Shown: positions 1 to 5,089 of the stretch, piece after piece
Layout: every line of letters starts with the position of its first letter
How positions within the stretch are numbered: position 1 is the stretch's first letter
Assembly: GCA_023393045.1 (NCBI GenBank)
Contig: JAEWMV010000164.1
Coordinates: forward strand, 1 to 8,202
Length of the DNA stretch: 8,202 bases
Reading direction: 5' to 3'
Source: Bacillota bacterium
GTDB lineage: Bacteria; Bacillota; Clostridia; Christensenellales; CAG-138
Translations under genes and position numbers: made by a program
Notes under the pieces: model-generated
Database searches by the model: none
What the model was told of the DNA's origin: nothing
Seen by the model: only the letters and a program-made list of their open reading frames with translations

Positions 1-2
1 GG

Positions 3-752
3 GAGGACGTTTCGCGGCTAAGCAAAATCGCCGCTCTGCGCGGCCTTGGGTTATCCGTTTCGGAGATTCAAGCCGTTTTAGCGCAGGGAAACCTTGCGGG
101 CCTAAAAAACATCTCCATCAAAAAGGATTGGGAAATTGAGGATTTACGGGCGAAACAAGAGTTGATCCAAAAGCTTGCGCAGGACTATGATTGGGAAAAT
201 ATCCGCGTGAGCTTGGACCTCCTTGAAAAGAAGCAGTCTATCCTCAATCGCTTGCTCGATAAGTTTCCCGGTTGCTATGGCCGATATATCAGCTTGCATT
301 TTGCTCCATTTTTAGGCGAACCGGTCACAACGGCGGAGCAGCAAGACGCATTTGAAACGATCATCGCTTTTCTGGACGGTGTGGATATTGCAATACCGGA
401 GGATTTGCAGGAGTATCTTGAGGAGACCACACAGGGCATTGACGCCTCCCTGCTGACGGATAAGGCTGCGGAGAACTTGAGGGCTGCAATTCAAAATCCG
501 GAGCAGTATTTGAAGGACAACAGGGAAACACTTGAATGGTATAAGACTTTTCAAGAATCGGATGAATACAGGGCGACCCCCGCATACAGGCTGCAAGAGC
601 TTTTGAAACGGTTGAATCGCAAAAACGGTTACAACGACGTATTTATCCCGGCTATGCAGCGGCTAAGCAAATCTTATCGCGAATACTATAATGCGCTTAT
701 GCAAGCAAACGGCATTTTTCTAAAGCATCTTCAATCTCAGCCCGAGCAATGA
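3..752 (+). CDS. MerR-family transcriptional regulator, 3' part (5' end outside window)
   Basis: The frame is open from the first bases of the window to a TGA at 750-752, giving 249 residues with no start, so the gene begins upstream. The first ~25 residues (DVSRLSKIAALRGLGLSVSE onward) match the second half of the MerR winged-helix DNA-binding domain. The missing N-terminus should hold the helix-turn-helix recognition helix. A helical linker follows (about residues 40-80), then a ~160-residue C-terminal region rich in helices, with segments such as RYISLHFAPFLGEP and EQQDAFETIIAFLDGV. This is much longer than the metal-sensing MerR type and contains a single cysteine, so metal sensing is unlikely. 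An organic or other ligand, or a protein partner, is more plausible. The target operon is not identifiable. An internal TTG at 162 is not the start, because the frame and domain continue upstream. Family call is firm; ligand unknown. Confidence 0.88.
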   Translation, partial: EDVSRLSKIAALRGLGLSVSEIQAVLAQGNLAGLKNISIKKDWEIEDLRAKQELIQKLAQDYDWENIRVSLDLLEKKQSILNRLLDKFPGCYGRYISLHFAPFLGEPVTTAEQQDAFETIIAFLDGVDIAIPEDLQEYLEETTQGIDASLLTDKAAENLRAAIQNPEQYLKDNRETLEWYKTFQESDEYRATPAYRLQELLKRLNRKNGYNDVFIPAMQRLSKSYREYYNALMQANGIFLKHLQSQPEQ

Positions 753-765
753 TTGAATCGGGCTG
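738..765. other. Inverted repeat spanning the MerR stop codon
   Basis: CAGCCCGA at 738-745 is perfectly complementary to TCGGGCTG at 758-765, with a 12-nt loop that contains the TGA stop (750-752). There is no following T-run, so it is not a clear intrinsic terminator. It could protect the mRNA 3' end or assist termination. Confidence 0.45.
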
Positions 766-855
766 CAAAGCTCTGCACAAAGAAGTAATGCCGCAAAGTA
801 TATGCCCTAAATGCAACATTCCAGGGCTTTTCGCCTGCCTCCACATCATTGTTTC

Positions 856-892
856 TGCGGCTTCGCGCCCCTTTTGGGCGCCGCATGCCGCA
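856..892. other. Two-part G+C-rich hairpin in the intergenic region
   Basis: Outer arms TGCGGC (856-861) and GCCGCA (887-892) enclose inner arms GCGCCC (865-870) and GGGCGC (876-881) around a CTTTT loop. An asymmetric internal loop separates the two stems. No T-run follows. It lies between the MerR gene and the next small gene (the 753-940 gap) and may be a transcript-end structure or a leader element. No gene is supported in this gap. Confidence 0.35.
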
Positions 893-940
893 TAATCCCC
901 ACTTTTCCCCCGCCCGCATATAATGCTCGGGGTGATTCTT

Positions 941-1117
941 TTGGATCCTTGCGAGCTTAACGTCCTGGTTACGGCCCTGACCAATCATTTTTACACCACC
1001 CTCTCCAAAGAGGATTTTATTTGCCTGAGCATTTTTTTGCGCGAGTTGAGCAAAATGATGATTTCCACATCGGTATTCGAGGACCTTTGCAACGACGACG
1101 GCAAAAAGCATCTCTAG
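941..1117 (+). CDS. Small DUF6774-like protein (58 aa, TTG start)
   Basis: The TTG at 941 is preceded by GGGGTGA (929-935) at 5-nt spacing, a good Shine-Dalgarno. The resulting protein begins MDPCELNVLVTALTNHF, closely matching how I recall DUF6774 micro-proteins from Clostridia starting (Met-x-Pro-Cys-Glu-Leu, then a helix with 'TALAN'). The rest, LSKEDFICLSIFLRELSKMM, fits the family's second helix (acidic/Leu pattern, Phe/Leu core). An ATG at 923 is in frame but has no ribosome binding site, so I prefer TTG. The protein has three Cys (residues 4, 27, 50), no signal peptide and no membrane segment. The family has no known function. A longer frame on the opposite strand here (737-1201) has no family resemblance. 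Family assignment rests on memory of the pattern, not a search. Confidence 0.6.
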   Translation: MDPCELNVLVTALTNHFYTTLSKEDFICLSIFLRELSKMMISTSVFEDLCNDDGKKHL

Positions 1118-1215
1118 GCGCACACCTGAAATTGCCCCCGCTGTTTTTTGCCGCGCATTTTCTATTTTGGGGCAATCAATCGCTTCCTCCATATGGTTCA
1201 TGAATATATCCTTTC

Positions 1216-1242
1216 ACTTTTTCGCTTGGTTTTCATAGCATA
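1216..1242 (+). promoter_or_regulatory. Sigma-K-like (mother-cell sporulation) promoter
   Basis: AC at 1216-1217, a 16-bp spacer and CATAGCATA at 1234-1242 match the Bacillus/Clostridium sigma-K consensus (AC, 16-17 bp, CATAnnnTA). A second, overlapping CATATAGTA at 1239-1247 also fits the -10 pattern but lacks a correctly spaced AC. Transcription would start near 1249, about 27 nt before the GTG of the small Cys/Arg peptide gene and before its Shine-Dalgarno. The motif is short and degenerate, so this is a candidate only. Confidence 0.45.
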
Positions 1243-1275
1243 TAGTAATGCTAATATCTTTAGGAGGATATAACC

Positions 1276-1374
1276 GTGATTCCATGCATATACTTTCTCG
1301 CCCGCTTCTGCGGCTGTTCGCGCTCTTGCGGCTACGGACGCCGGAACAATCGCCGTCGCTGCCGGTGGTATTGA
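1276..1374 (+). CDS. Cys- and Arg-rich micro-protein (32 aa)
   Basis: A GTG at 1276 lies 8 nt after a perfect AGGAGG (1262-1267), the best ribosome binding site in this part of the window. It opens a 32-codon frame ending in TGA at 1372-1374. The peptide starts MIPCIYFLARFCGCSRSCGY and ends in a run rich in Arg plus Trp-Tyr. It has five Cys (4, 12, 14, 18, 29), eight Arg and no Asp or Glu, so it is strongly basic. Such composition fits small spore-coat peptides or other Cys-rich secreted or antimicrobial peptides. It shows no leader-peptide cleavage motif, and no modification enzyme lies nearby. A sigma-K-like promoter sits just upstream and an inverted repeat 26 nt downstream, so the gene looks like a self-contained unit. 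I do not recognise the family. Coding status rests on the start signals and the composition. Confidence 0.55.
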   Translation: MIPCIYFLARFCGCSRSCGYGRRNNRRRCRWY

Positions 1375-1399
1375 GCCGATTAACTACATATTCCTTAGT

Positions 1400-1424
1400 C
1401 CCGCCCAGGCGATAATCGGGCGGG
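1400..1424 (+). terminator. Possible weak terminator after the Cys/Arg peptide gene
   Basis: CCCGCCC (1400-1406) pairs perfectly with GGGCGGG (1418-1424) around an 11-nt loop. The tail (CTTGCTTCC) is only partly T-rich, so read-through into the ferritin-like gene is possible. The rest of the 1375-1573 gap holds no convincing gene. Confidence 0.4.
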
Positions 1425-1573
1425 GCTTGCTTCCATATGTTTAGGCTCACTCCTTTACCTGGTGGCACAGACGGTTCTCCTTCACCTTTTGCCCTTCCCC
1501 GACTGCAGAGCACAACAGGCGGAAGTCATACTCGGCCGAGAACGCCAATATGCTAGACGGGAGGTGTTGAAAC

Positions 1574-2074
1574 TTGGATTATTGTCAGAAATATCTGGTC
1601 AATCTACCGTATCCGGATATCCCTTCCCTCAGCCCCAACGCCCGCTATGCGACGCTTTTGTCCGGCGCGTTCGGCGGTCCCGGCTCCGAATCCACCGCCA
1701 TCGCCCAATACACGGCCCATAATTTTTACACCGAGGGTTGGCCGGAAATCAACCTGGCCTACGAATGCATCACGTCCGTGGAGACCCTGCATTTGAATCT
1801 GCTCGGCACCCTCATCCGCAAGCTCGGCCTGCATCCGAAGTTCATGACCTATGAAACAAACCGCTTCTGGAACGGAAGCTACCCCGCGTACGCCTATGAA
1901 ATAAAGCCCATCCTGCTTGCGGACATCAAGGGCGAGCGGGACGCCATCGCGCATTATACGAGACTTATCCAGCAGATCAACTGCCCCGAAATTCAGGCGG
2001 TACTGCGCAGGATTATCCTCGACGAGGAAAAGCATGTTGAGATACTCACGGGCTTCCTTGCCTGCGTAAAGTAG
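1574..2074 (+). CDS. Ferritin-like (rubrerythrin/bacterioferritin fold) di-metal protein
   Basis: This 166-aa protein starts at a TTG (1574) with GGGAGGTG (1559-1566) 7 nt upstream. Four predicted helices carry a complete set of di-metal ligands: Glu39 in helix 1, the ExxH pair Glu70/His73 in helix 2, Glu121 in helix 3, and the ExxH pair Glu151/His154 in helix 4 (LDEEKHVEIL). The FWNGSYPAYAYE stretch between helices 2 and 3 is typical of a clostridial ferritin-like subfamily. No C-terminal rubredoxin domain is present, unlike classical rubrerythrin. Ferritin-like folds bind iron or manganese and act in peroxide or oxygen detoxification, metal storage or, as in CotJC, in the spore coat. The exact reaction cannot be told here. 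It follows the Cys/Arg peptide gene and converges with the DNRLRE gene. The fold is well supported; the function is open. Confidence 0.82.
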   Translation: MDYCQKYLVNLPYPDIPSLSPNARYATLLSGAFGGPGSESTAIAQYTAHNFYTEGWPEINLAYECITSVETLHLNLLGTLIRKLGLHPKFMTYETNRFWNGSYPAYAYEIKPILLADIKGERDAIAHYTRLIQQINCPEIQAVLRRIILDEEKHVEILTGFLACVK

Positions 2075-2194
2075 CCCGGGCGCTCCCCTGCTCTCCTCTG
2101 CCGCCCAGGCGCGGGCATCGTTTTCATGCATGGGCGCGTGCTTTCGCCCTTATGCCGGAAGCGCACAGGGCTGATTCTTCGCGCCGTTCGTTTT

Positions 2195-2749
2195 TCAGTT
2201 GATCTTTACCGTGCACGGCGCGGCGCTCAGCGGCTGGGCAACGCCCTCGTAGCTCAAGCGCAGAAACGGACGCATTCCCTCCACTCCATGCCGTCCGGAC
2301 GCATAGACGAGCTGCGGCGCGCCCGCAGCGCCGCTCAGGAGAATGCCTTTGTTTTCCGGCTCTCCGTTGAGCCACGCGCGCGCGATTTCCGTGACGTCTA
2401 TTTCCGTATAGGCCGCGCCGGCGCAATCCGTATAGCAAAGGCACAGGCTGTCGTCGATCTGCGGGGGCGCGTACCGGCTGCTGCAGACGCTGAAATACTC
2501 CAGCAGCGGACAGGCGTAATACCAAATTCCCTGCTGTGCGCAGGGCGTTTGCGCACACTTCACGGGGAGCTTGAACAGCACGAGCCGCGCCTCTTTCATA
2601 TGAAAGAAGAACGCCTCGGAGGGGATTTCAAAATATAAGTAGGTTGCCCAATTGCAGCCTATGCGCAGCGTTTGGTTATCCGATTCGCCGCATCGCATGT
2701 CATTCGCCAGGCTCACCGATTCCCGGCAGGCCAGATCTATATATTTCAT
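2195..2749 (-). CDS. DNRLRE domain-containing protein, Cys-rich
   Basis: This 184-aa minus-strand protein starts at ATG (2749-2747) with GGTGAT 5 nt upstream. One DNRLRE domain covers most of it. The visible conserved parts are YLYFEIPSEAFFFHMKEARL (38-57), then YAPPQIDDSLCLCYTD (93-108), TEIDVTEIARAWLNGEPENK (115-134) with GILLSG, and the closing RPFLRLSYE (160-168). DNRLRE domains are beta-sandwich modules usually found in large extracellular proteins. Here the domain stands alone with no signal peptide, suggesting an intracellular protein or a mother-cell product. It contains 11 Cys (for example 65, 70, 80, 89, 103, 105, 109), unusually many for a secreted beta-sandwich and possibly used in cross-linking. 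It is convergent with the ferritin-like gene (120-bp gap, no clear terminator) and divergent from the 96-aa acidic protein gene. No convincing promoter was found. Confidence 0.8.
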   Translation of the reverse strand: MKYIDLACRESVSLANDMRCGESDNQTLRIGCNWATYLYFEIPSEAFFFHMKEARLVLFKLPVKCAQTPCAQQGIWYYACPLLEYFSVCSSRYAPPQIDDSLCLCYTDCAGAAYTEIDVTEIARAWLNGEPENKGILLSGAAGAPQLVYASGRHGVEGMRPFLRLSYEGVAQPLSAAPCTVKIN

Positions 2750-2851
2750 CGTTCATCACCGTTATAAATATATGCCGCCCAGATTATGTGGGTGTCACGC
2801 CATTTTTCCTGCGCGGCAGGTACAGAAATTCCGTTTTTGAATAGTATGCAA

Positions 2852-2871
2852 GTGAAAGTGTGTACTTTCAC
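2852..2871 (+). promoter_or_regulatory. Perfect hairpin/operator-like palindrome upstream of the acidic protein gene
   Basis: GTGAAAGT (2852-2859) and ACTTTCAC (2864-2871) form a perfect 8-bp inverted repeat around GTGT. It lies 29 bp before the ATG and 13 bp before the AAGGAG site (2885-2890). A possible -10 (TAGTAT, 2842-2847) sits just before it, but no -35 is evident. If that -10 is used, the hairpin is at the extreme 5' end of the mRNA, where it would stabilise the transcript. It could instead be a protein-binding operator. Confidence 0.5.
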
Positions 2872-2900
2872 ATTAAAGAACAGGTAAGGAGAAAATCTTA

Positions 2901-3191
2901 ATGGAAGAAGTTCTTATTACTGTATTGGACGGTACTGCATTCAATGACGAAAGCACCGACGCCGTACTGTCTATCGAGGTAACGAACACCAACGCCATCC
3001 CATGCGCGGCGGGCACGAACGCGTATTACTACATCGAGCTGTCCGACGGCACGGATGACGCAACCTACACCTTCGCGGTCGCGCAGACCGGCACCATCCC
3101 GGCAAGCCACACGGAAACCTTTGTGGCGGAAAATCTCACGCTGGGCCCCATTACCGCGTCCTCGGGCGTGATTTACTACACCGCCGCATAA
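2901..3191 (+). CDS. Acidic, Thr-rich beta-type protein lacking Lys and Arg (96 aa)
   Basis: ATG at 2901 follows AAGGAG (2885-2890), and the gene ends at TAA 3189-3191 before a strong terminator. The 96-residue product contains no lysine or arginine, one histidine (70), 13 Asp/Glu, 16 Thr and one Cys (35). Alternating hydrophobic/polar stretches (AVLSIEVTNT, NAYYYIELSDG, ATYTFAVAQTG, VIYYTAA) point to an all-beta sandwich of Ig/CARDB-like type. There is no signal peptide or membrane segment. Composition of this sort is seen in surface, coat or fibre subunits. I do not recognise the family. The gene has its own upstream hairpin and terminator, so it is probably transcribed alone, divergent from the DNRLRE gene. 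Confidence 0.7.
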   Translation: MEEVLITVLDGTAFNDESTDAVLSIEVTNTNAIPCAAGTNAYYYIELSDGTDDATYTFAVAQTGTIPASHTETFVAENLTLGPITASSGVIYYTAA

Positions 3192-3221
3192 AGCGGCTTT
3201 CCCTCTTCAAATCTCAAGGCA

Positions 3222-3265
3222 CCCTCCGGCCGGCAGCCATGCCGCCGGGGGGAACGCTTTTTGTT
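3222..3265 (+). terminator. Rho-independent terminator of the acidic protein gene
   Basis: A G+C-rich hairpin (left arm CCCTCCGGCCGGC from 3222, right arm GCCGCCGGGGGG ending at 3252) is followed by CGCTTTTTGTTT. It starts about 30 nt after the stop codon at 3189-3191 and precedes the methyltransferase promoter. Confidence 0.75.
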
Positions 3266-3299
3266 TGCCCTGTGAAAATAATATATTCCCCCGGCCGCC

Positions 3300-3328
3300 T
3301 TGACGCGGTTCTTTTTTATTGATATACT
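3300..3328 (+). promoter_or_regulatory. Sigma-A promoter of the methyltransferase gene
   Basis: TTGACG (3300-3305) and TATACT (3323-3328) each match the consensus at 5 of 6 positions with an ideal 17-bp spacer. Transcription would start near 3335, giving a 25-nt leader that contains the GGGAGG site (3348-3353). This excludes translation starts before that point. Confidence 0.75.
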
Positions 3329-3359
3329 CTGCGGAAAATCACTTTTCGGGAGGCCAGCT

Positions 3360-4166
3360 ATGCACGAGTGCGAAACGATAAAAAAGTTCTACGACGCCGC
3401 GCCCGAAACCGAATGGGACCGGCTCTCCGGCTTCCGCTTCGAGTTTGAAATCACAAAGCGCGTCATGGCGCGCTATATCAAGCCCAGCGCCAAAATACTC
3501 GACATCGGCGGCGGCCCGGGGCGGTATAGCCTCTATTTCGCCGCGCTTGGGCATGAGGCGACGCTCGTGGACTTATCGGAGGGCAACGTCGCCTTTGCCA
3601 AAGCAAAGGCCGCGGAGCTTGGCCTTTCGATCCGGGCGTATGCCTGCGACGCGCGCGACCTCTCCTGCCTGCCGCTCGAGGCCGAGTACGACTGCGTGTT
3701 CGTGATGGGGCCGCTCTATCACCTCTTTGACGAGGGCGACCGGGCAAAGGTCATCGCCCAGGCAAAGGCGCATCTTAAAAAGGGCGGCGTGCTTTTCGCC
3801 TCCTTTATCGCGCTGCACGCGGGGCTCAATTATTATCTGAGCGACTGCCCCCTGGAGATATTGAACGAAACCGACATGACCTATTTTGAGCGCATGACGG
3901 AGCAGAAAACATGGTACGGCGAGGCCTTCACGCTCGCCTGCTTCGTGGAGCCCGGGGAGATCGAGCCGTTCTTCGATACATGCGGCTTTGAAAAGCTGAC
4001 GCTTTTCGGGCAGGAGGGCATTACGGACACGCGGATTGCGGACCTCGAGGCGGCGCCGGACGAGGTGAGGCAGTTCTACCTCGACCTGTCGCTCAAGCTC
4101 TGCGAGATCCCGCGCTACTTCACCTATTCCGCGCACCTGATGTACGTGGGGAAAATCAAGCAATGA
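3360..4166 (+). CDS. Class I SAM-dependent methyltransferase
   Basis: This 268-aa protein starts at ATG 3360, 6 nt after GGGAGG. An in-frame codon at 3300 is inside the promoter and is not used. The Rossmann-type SAM site is clear: motif I ILDIGGGPGRYS (46-57), the acidic residue after strand 2 in TLVDLSEGN (Asp71), CDARDL (96-101) for adenine contact, and DCVFVMGPLYHL (111-122) as motif IV, followed by LKKGGVL, the usual post-motif segment. The C-terminal ~120 residues form the substrate cap and insertions. It belongs to the Methyltransf_11/25-like group of small-molecule methyltransferases. The acceptor cannot be deduced. It has its own promoter and converges with thrB across a shared hairpin, so it is probably not functionally tied to threonine synthesis. 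Confidence 0.9.
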   Translation: MHECETIKKFYDAAPETEWDRLSGFRFEFEITKRVMARYIKPSAKILDIGGGPGRYSLYFAALGHEATLVDLSEGNVAFAKAKAAELGLSIRAYACDARDLSCLPLEAEYDCVFVMGPLYHLFDEGDRAKVIAQAKAHLKKGGVLFASFIALHAGLNYYLSDCPLEILNETDMTYFERMTEQKTWYGEAFTLACFVEPGEIEPFFDTCGFEKLTLFGQEGITDTRIADLEAAPDEVRQFYLDLSLKLCEIPRYFTYSAHLMYVGKIKQ

Positions 4167-4168
4167 AG

Positions 4169-4192
4169 AATGGAGGCCGCAGGCCTCCATTT
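4169..4192. terminator. Compact bidirectional terminator between the methyltransferase and thrB genes
   Basis: AATGGAGGCC (4169-4178) and GGCCTCCATT (4182-4191) form a perfect 10-bp stem with a GCA loop, followed by TTCATCATCT. It begins 3 nt after the methyltransferase stop and lies 20 nt beyond the thrB stop. The T-run is short on both sides, so strength is uncertain. Confidence 0.6.
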
Positions 4193-4210
4193 CATCATCT
4201 CAGTCATCCA

Positions 4211-5089
4211 TCAACGCAAGACGAACGCACCCTGCGTGTCAATTTCAAGCGGCAGCGCGCGCCAGTTACCCGCAAGCGCCGCAGCGACCTTTGCCGCGCG
4301 CACGGGGAAAGCCGCGTCCCGGTAGATCGCCATGCAGCTAGGGCCGGAGCCGCTGATGAAAAAGGCCAGCGCGCCCGCGTCCAGAGCGGCCTCTTTGAGC
4401 GCGTCAAAGCCGGGGATCAGTTGCGCGCGGTACGGCTCGTGCAGCCTGTCCGACACCGCGCGGCGGATCGCCGCGTCCTCCCCCGTGCGAAGGGCGTTCA
4501 TCAGCGCGCAGGCATGCGCCACGGAATAGGCCGCGTCCGCGTGGGAGACGCTTTGCGGCAGCGCGGCGCGCGCCGCGTGCGTGCTGGTCGTAAAATCCGG
4601 GATGAAGGCGCAAAACTTCAAATCCTCCGCAATGGGGCAGCATTGGGCATACGGCTGACCTTCGCGCGTGAGCGCGGCGGTAAAGCCGCCGTAGATCGCT
4701 GGGGCGAGGTTGTCCGGATGGCCTTCGAGCGCGTTTGTGATGCAAAGCAGCTCCTCGCGACTCAATTCCCTTTTGCACATAGCCGCCGCGCCAAGCACCC
4801 CCGCGACGTACATCGCGGCGGACGAGCCGAGCCCGCGCGACACGGGGATGTCGCTCTCGATCGTAATTTTTACGCCGCCGCCTTCAAGCCCCATATGCGC
4901 GAGCGCGGCGCGGTAGGCGACATACACGAGGTTGTCCGCGTTGCAGAAGCACTGTTCCGTGCCGGAAATGGAAAGTCCCGCCCCGTTTTTCTCAAATTTA
5001 ACGTGCGCATAAAGGGAGAGGGCGACACCCAGCGCGTCGAACCCCGGCCCCATGTTCGCGCTCGTGGCGGGCACGCGCGCCGTAATCAT
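4211..5089 (-). CDS. thrB: Homoserine kinase
   Basis: ThrB phosphorylates homoserine with ATP to O-phosphohomoserine, the substrate of threonine synthase. The 292-aa protein is of normal length for this GHMP kinase. The N-terminal VPATSANMGPGFDALG (6-21) is diagnostic of ThrB. The ATP-binding loop PVSRGLGSSAA (82-92) is intact, EGHPDNLAPA (122-131) is the conserved substrate-side motif, and the C-terminal FISGSGPSC (244-252) is GHMP motif 3. Start is ATG 5089-5087, which overlaps the thrC stop as ATGA, so translation is coupled. An in-frame start further upstream (5170) lies inside thrC and is rejected. thrB is the second and last gene of the thrC-thrB operon. Confidence 0.96.
   Translation of the reverse strand: MITARVPATSANMGPGFDALGVALSLYAHVKFEKNGAGLSISGTEQCFCNADNLVYVAYRAALAHMGLEGGGVKITIESDIPVSRGLGSSAAMYVAGVLGAAAMCKRELSREELLCITNALEGHPDNLAPAIYGGFTAALTREGQPYAQCCPIAEDLKFCAFIPDFTTSTHAARAALPQSVSHADAAYSVAHACALMNALRTGEDAAIRRAVSDRLHEPYRAQLIPGFDALKEAALDAGALAFFISGSGPSCMAIYRDAAFPVRAAKVAAALAGNWRALPLEIDTQGAFVLR

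Noticed and set aside
919..924. Perfect TATAAT before the DUF6774-like gene
   Set aside because: No -35 at a proper distance, and the resulting start site would fall inside the ribosome binding site used for TTG 941.
737..1201. 154-codon minus-strand frame starting MNHMEEAIDC
   Set aside because: It has a fair AAAGGA upstream, but the product matches no family and the frame overlaps the better supported DUF6774-like gene and hairpins.
1458..1500. T-box riboswitch-like GGTGGCAC stretch
   Set aside because: No stem I, no full antiterminator core and no downstream amino-acid gene.
1214..1513. 99-codon minus-strand frame opposite the Cys/Arg peptide
   Set aside because: No ribosome binding site before its start and no recognised domain; the plus-strand micro-gene has far better start signals.
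1437..1556. 39-codon frame (MFRLTPLPGG...) between the terminator and the ferritin-like gene
   Set aside because: No Shine-Dalgarno and no recognisable features.
2124..2638. Overlapping frames opposite and within the DNRLRE gene
   Set aside because: Arg/Ala-rich shadows; the DNRLRE frame has the domain motifs.
2761..2774. Sigma-K/E-like CATATATTTA on the minus strand before the DNRLRE gene
   Set aside because: One mismatch to the -10, and transcription would begin inside the ribosome binding site.
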